Origin: Caprella mutica
Lineage: Eukaryota; Arthropoda; Malacostraca; Amphipoda; Caprellidae
DNA length: 64,000 nt
Assembly: GCA_947561585.1 (NCBI GenBank)
Contig: CANNZV010001037.1
Coordinates: 62,001 to 126,000 of the forward strand
Direction: 5' to 3'
Under the pieces are notes generated by a model. The model searched no databases and was not told the origin of the DNA. It saw nothing but the letters and a program-made list of their open reading frames with translations. Of this stretch, positions 59,985 through 64,000 are shown piece after piece. The translations under genes and the position numbers were made by a program. Within the stretch, counting starts at the first letter, position 1; every line of letters starts with the position of its first letter.

Positions 59985-62900
59985 AAAAAACAATTATCTT
60001 TATTAAGACAATGAACATTAAAAAAATAAAAGATAAGCTTCTCTGCTCTACGACCATAGCTCCGACCATCGCCAATGGTAGTGGCCTCCAACCGACTGTG
60101 AGGTGCCTATAGCAGGTCACAGGGCAACACCCAAACTGCGGTCATCATACTTCTCCTTGAGTGACGTCAGGATACTGAAAGCATTGCCCCTCTGAACTGC
60201 CAAACCAACTCTCTGCTCTAACCAAAAGGTCTCTCTCACATTAGCAGTGACGTCGGTAATGCGACGGCCGATTTCAGCAAGGAGTGCGCCTGTCGTTTCA
60301 CCATAGCAACCTGCCGTTTCCACCGCTATAAGTTCGAACCGATATCGAATGCCAAGAGCCGCATATTTGCGTCGCTTCCTCCCCTCCGCCTCCTTGGCTG
60401 CGCTACCAGGTGACAATGCCGAGTCGATCAATTGAGACGCCGCGTAAGTGTCTACACATGTTGCATCTCAACAAAGACACCTCCCATCTGTAAAAGGGAA
60501 GACTGAGATACCACCAGGCCGCTTACCATCACCCCTATCAACTCCCAGAGGCTCAAGCACTGAAGGGCTACCAGTCGAAATCAAAGCTCTCCTAATAACA
60601 TCATTCAGGGCTGCGCGTCAAGCACTGTAGCGACATGATAGACCGTGAAGTCCCCTTGAATCCACTCTCTGGCCGCATCGGCACACGTGTGGCTCACAGA
60701 TGTCCGCACCAACACGCAGCGCAATCGCAACCCGAAAAGACTCTGCGTCGAGTAGCGTTCCAAGTGTGGGAACTGGAAGCGCATGTAGTCAAAGTCCGCT
60801 CTCTCTGGTAGCCGGTAAATTGCTCGAAAACAATTGCTCGAAAGACAACCGCTCGAAAACAATGTCTCGAAAAACAATTGCTCGAAAGAACAATTGCTCG
60901 AAAGACAATTGCTCGAAAAACAATTGCTCGAATGAACAATTGCTCGAATTATCAAATTGCTCGAATGAACAAAATTGCTCGAATTATAAAATTGCACAGT
61001 TTTCGATTTTATAAAAGTCAGTTATTCATGAAGTGGAGCTGCACCTAACAGTCCTTGTTTCTTTTTAGTAATTGATCATTAATCATTCTATAAATGATTT
61101 TAATTATTACTCATTCTGCATAACCTTTTTCCTAGACCGTTTGTATAATCTCGTATGTAACATGTCAATTGGAATCATGTGGTGAATCACTACTATTCAT
61201 GTTTTTTTTATCATAAAACCCGAATACTTATTTATTACTAGTCTATCTGTATGTGGCACCTCAATATGGTGAAATAACTCAAAGTTATGGCAGAGTTCAA
61301 ATAGATCTAAATTTTTTTTCGAGTTTTATGATAAAAAAAACATGAATAGTAGTGATTCACCACATGATTCCAATTGACATGTTACATACGAGATGACACA
61401 AACGGTCTAAAACAAAGGTTATGCAGAATGAGTAATAATTAAAATCATTTATAGAATGATTAATGATCAATTACTAAAAAGAAACAAGGATTGTTAAGTG
61501 CAGCTCCACTTCATGTATAACTGACTTTTATAAAATCGAAAACTGTGCAATTTTATAATTCGAGCAATCTAGTTCATTCGAGCAATTTGAGAATTCGAGC
61601 AATTGTTCATTCGAGCAATTGTTCGTTCGAGCAATTGTTTTTTCGAGCAATTGTCTATCGAGCAATTGTTCTTTCGAGCAATTGTTCATTCGAGCAATTG
61701 TCTTTCGAGCAATTGTTTTCGAGCAATTTACCTAGAACCGCTCTCTCTACATGCAGATGCCAGCAAACGTGCCCTAGACAATTGATCAGCCTCCTAGAGC
61801 AGTCTGGCCACAGTGGCTACCGACTTAGGGTTATCCCATGACCTCTGCCGACTCTCATTAGCTCCCTCAGCTAAGGCTAAACCATAACTTTGCCATTTCT
61901 CCACTGCTGCTCCAAGCTCTCGGTCATCCCCAATCTGTGTTCTGCACAGAATGGATCTAACCAAATCATCGGTAGCATGGAGGGAAGAAATGAATGCGGG
62001 TAGCGCAATGTCCTTAGACATCCTGATTCCTAACCCCCCAAACCGTACGGGCAACAATTTCTGCTCAAGCGAGTCTCCCTCAAACTTAACGTTGGTCACC
62101 ATCGAAAGAGCTGATACAATGACCCTGTCGAACTGTGAAAGATCCTCACTATTCCTGTAAGCTGGTGAAGCACGGAGGATATATTGGAGCTTAGGCAAGG
62201 CAAAACAGTTCTTGAGCAAAGCAAAAGCTTGATGGTTCTCAATCAGTTTCAACCTTGACGAAAGCCTCTCCAAATCCTCCCTCTTCTCAGCAACAGCTGC
62301 TGGTATGCCCCTCTCTATGAGTGGTGCTCCCAGCAAGCTTAAATCTTTCACTGGAACGACCCTGAATCCAGGCATCAACCCCTCAAATAGATTCCTCGTA
62401 ATTATTGATTCTTCCTCTGAATGATTCAGCAAAATCAGTTCACACTTCTCTCGGTTGATATCCAGCCCCACTTCAGCAAGGTCATTGATTAGACGCTGCA
62501 AGCAAGTGAACAGCTTTTCAGGTGAATCTCCGATTGTCCCGTCATCGAGATACCAGACATTCAACTCAGTGTCCACCCTTCGCGTTATTTCATCAATTCC
62601 CAAAGAGAAGAGAGCTGGACCGAAAGGGTCGCCCTGCTGTAAACCCGTTGCGGATACGAGGTTTGTCCCCCCATAAAAAAGTGTTGTTGGACCAGAATAA
62701 GCCTACCAAATCAGCCTATAAAGCCCCTGAGTCCTTTGTTTAGCTGCATTCAGGAACACATCTCGTCGTAGGCTATTGAAAGCATTGGCCATGTCAATCT
62801 TGAAAATAACCTTTTTACCTTCCAACCCAATATATCTGCGAGTGGCATGAGCTGCCGCTTCACAGCCACCTCGAGTTGAAACCCCTAACTGTATAGGGCG

Positions 62901-63956
62901 CAACGATTCTCCAAGACTAGCTATCATGGGACGTGACCCTACTTTCACAGCCAAACGTCTCAAAGTGTTCCCTAAAGCAATAGGACGCACGCCTCCGTCC
63001 TTTTTCCACAAAGCACTCAAAGTGGCTCCATAGAATATAGGTCTAGCAAATTCTGGAACATCCCCCTTCAAAATGAGGTTAACGAACATCGTTAGGGTGG
63101 TTAGTAACCTGGCGCCTGCCTCAGAAGCTTTACGGGAGACAAGAGACTGCAGGTGACACGGACGTAACCCATCGGGACCCCCCGCTGAACCTTTCCTGAA
63201 CGAAGACAAGGCCTTTCTGATGTCTTCCTCACTAGCAACGTGCGGCTGGCAGTCATCCCCTGGCCCTGCAGGCAACAAGAGGTCCTCAGGAGCAGGAGGG
63301 TGTTTCCGTTGGAGAGCCGTCAAAGTTTCGTCATTTTCAGGCGAAATCTTTGACGACGAAGCCAACAGACACACTGCTCCGGTAATGTCTCCTTCAGACA
63401 ACTTATCAGATACACGCTTCCCCAGTTGAACATCCTTATTCACTGTTCCCACACCTAAAGCGCCCTCCTCCGGAATGATTAACAGGTGCTCTTCCATGAA
63501 AGACGCGACCTGTCTTTTCACTTCCGTTGTTAACGAAGTATTCTGTTTTGCTTCCGAACTGCGTTGTCCGGGACTCCTGAGAGCCCAATAGCAAAAGCTC
63601 AAGAGTCTACCCCACGCAATGGGGGTTCCCTCCTGAATTACTCTTTTAAGTAACTTTTGCAACGCGTCCTCTACGCAAAAGATGTCTCCTTTAGGGACTA
63701 TCCTCAGTACTTTCATGCTTCTACGGCACCGAGAGATGTATGCCTTCAAATCAACCGTCGCATCTGTGGCGGGTTGTGGTGTTATCACCCCCCGCCCCAG
63801 ACATGACACACAAGACCATCGAGGGATAGCATCTGCTTGGCGCCTAGACAGACCCACGCAAGAGAGGTGAAAAACATCTCTGCAACAAGTGCACACAACA
63901 GTCCGCTTCCTGATGTTAATAAAAGAACATGACACACAACGGTCCCTTCCTGCCAT
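59985..63956 (-). pseudogene. PHD finger + reverse transcriptase + nuclease LINE-type element, nonsense-inactivated
   Basis: From ATG at 63956 to the stop at 60117, removing the insertion 60807-61737 plus one target copy leaves 2898 nt, 966 codons in one frame. Residues 7-54 are a C4HC3 PHD finger (CVSC, VCTCCRDVFHLSC, WSCVSC). RT follows: KGSAGGPDGLRPCHL, GGVRPIALGNTLRRLAVK, QLGVSTRGGCEAAAHA, KIDMANAFNS, GLQQGDPFGPALF and the catalytic VWYLDDGT. The C end has ICEPHVCRCG..GLHGLSC (zinc knuckle), GDGKRPGG and DATCVDTYA, RKRRKY and LAVQRGNA. The C end suggests a restriction-like nuclease in which the usual PD is PG (inference). In-frame stops: TAG 62703, TAG 61794, TGA 60789, TGA 60618, TGA 60468 (lowest coordinate of each). 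A 3' UTR with AATAAA and a T/A-rich end reaches about 59985. Clade uncertain. Confidence 0.82.
60807..61737. mobile_element. Tandem-array-TIR element 3 (unit TTCGAGCAATTG), 11-bp target duplication
   Basis: The outer parts are inverted arrays of a 13-17-bp unit (GCTCGAAAACAATT at left, TTCGAGCAATTGTT at right). Inside them, unique arms stay complementary to near 61228/61317, leaving a loop of about 90 bp, so the whole element is one 931-bp hairpin. CCGCTCTCTCT flanks both ends exactly (60796-60806 and 61738-61748). It interrupts the LINE ORF, and removal restores that frame. Confidence 0.9.
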
Positions 63957-64000
63957 ATGCTCACTAGTGGGTTAAGGAAGTTTTCAGCTGACCTGATTGT

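Noticed and set aside
60694..61841. ORFs with repeated RAIV/SSNC or KDNCSK patterns
   Set aside because: Translation of the inverted arrays of the hairpin element, not proteins.

Overview
The window reads as arthropod, most probably insect, nuclear DNA. It is AT-rich, has short GT-AG introns, a secreted protein with chitin-binding type-2 (CBM14, peritrophin-A) cysteine spacing and mucin-like Pro/Thr/Ser repeats, and a dense mix of DNA transposons and retrotransposons (BEL/Pao, Jockey-like, CR1-like, hAT-like, PIF/Harbinger-like, pogo-like). I saw nothing bacterial and no tRNA or rRNA gene. The species cannot be told from the sequence.

Host genes. There are two tandem copies, same strand, of one secreted multi-domain peritrophin/mucin gene. 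Copy A is at 1-2950 and is cut by the window start. Copy B is complete at about 18303-26065. Twelve exons of copy B join in phase to give 1158 codons plus a stop: an ATG-only first coding exon beside a TATA box, a signal peptide, several cysteine-rich chitin-binding-like modules, a long mucin exon, more cysteine modules and an Asn/Gln/Ser-rich tail. The copies share exon structure and 3' flank, but the mucin exon is 509 bp in A and 1319 bp in B. One exon plus its intron edges is identical over 203 bp.

Mobile DNA, left to right. 3.0-13.4 kb: a pogo-like MITE, a small TIR MITE, a foldback, a 2.5-kb TIR element, minisatellites, and a 1.1-kb element whose inverted termini are tandem arrays. 13.6-17.8 kb: a decayed Jockey-like LINE carrying two DNA-element insertions, followed by a CR1-like LINE fragment. 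27.7-31 kb: a minus-strand LINE with a PHD/coiled-coil ORF1 and an APE endonuclease, with no reverse transcriptase. 34.4-38.5 kb: a three-level nest, with a long foldback inside a Harbinger-like element inside a hAT-like element. 39.7-40.8 kb: a second tandem-array-TIR element. 43.0-46.3 kb: four same-strand copies of an unclassified repeat. 46.3-53.3 kb: two copies of a hAT-like MITE and a 180-bp tandem repeat carrying TGACGTCA. 53.3-58.1 kb: a truncated, frameshifted BEL/Pao element. 58.5-58.8 kb: a Gypsy-like gag scrap fused to a short array. 60-64 kb: a PHD + reverse transcriptase + nuclease LINE, stopped by nonsense codons and interrupted by a third tandem-array-TIR element.

The most interesting signal is the group of three elements at 11309-12415, 39707-40763 and 60807-61737. 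Each has termini made of inverted arrays of a short unit, with a different unit in each element. Two are bounded by 9-bp and 11-bp target duplications, and excising the third restores the LINE reading frame. Related solo arrays lie at 11091-11180, 12620-12770, 34254-34283 and 58676-58806. This looks like one Mutator-like or Foldback-like non-autonomous group with fast-changing terminal arrays.
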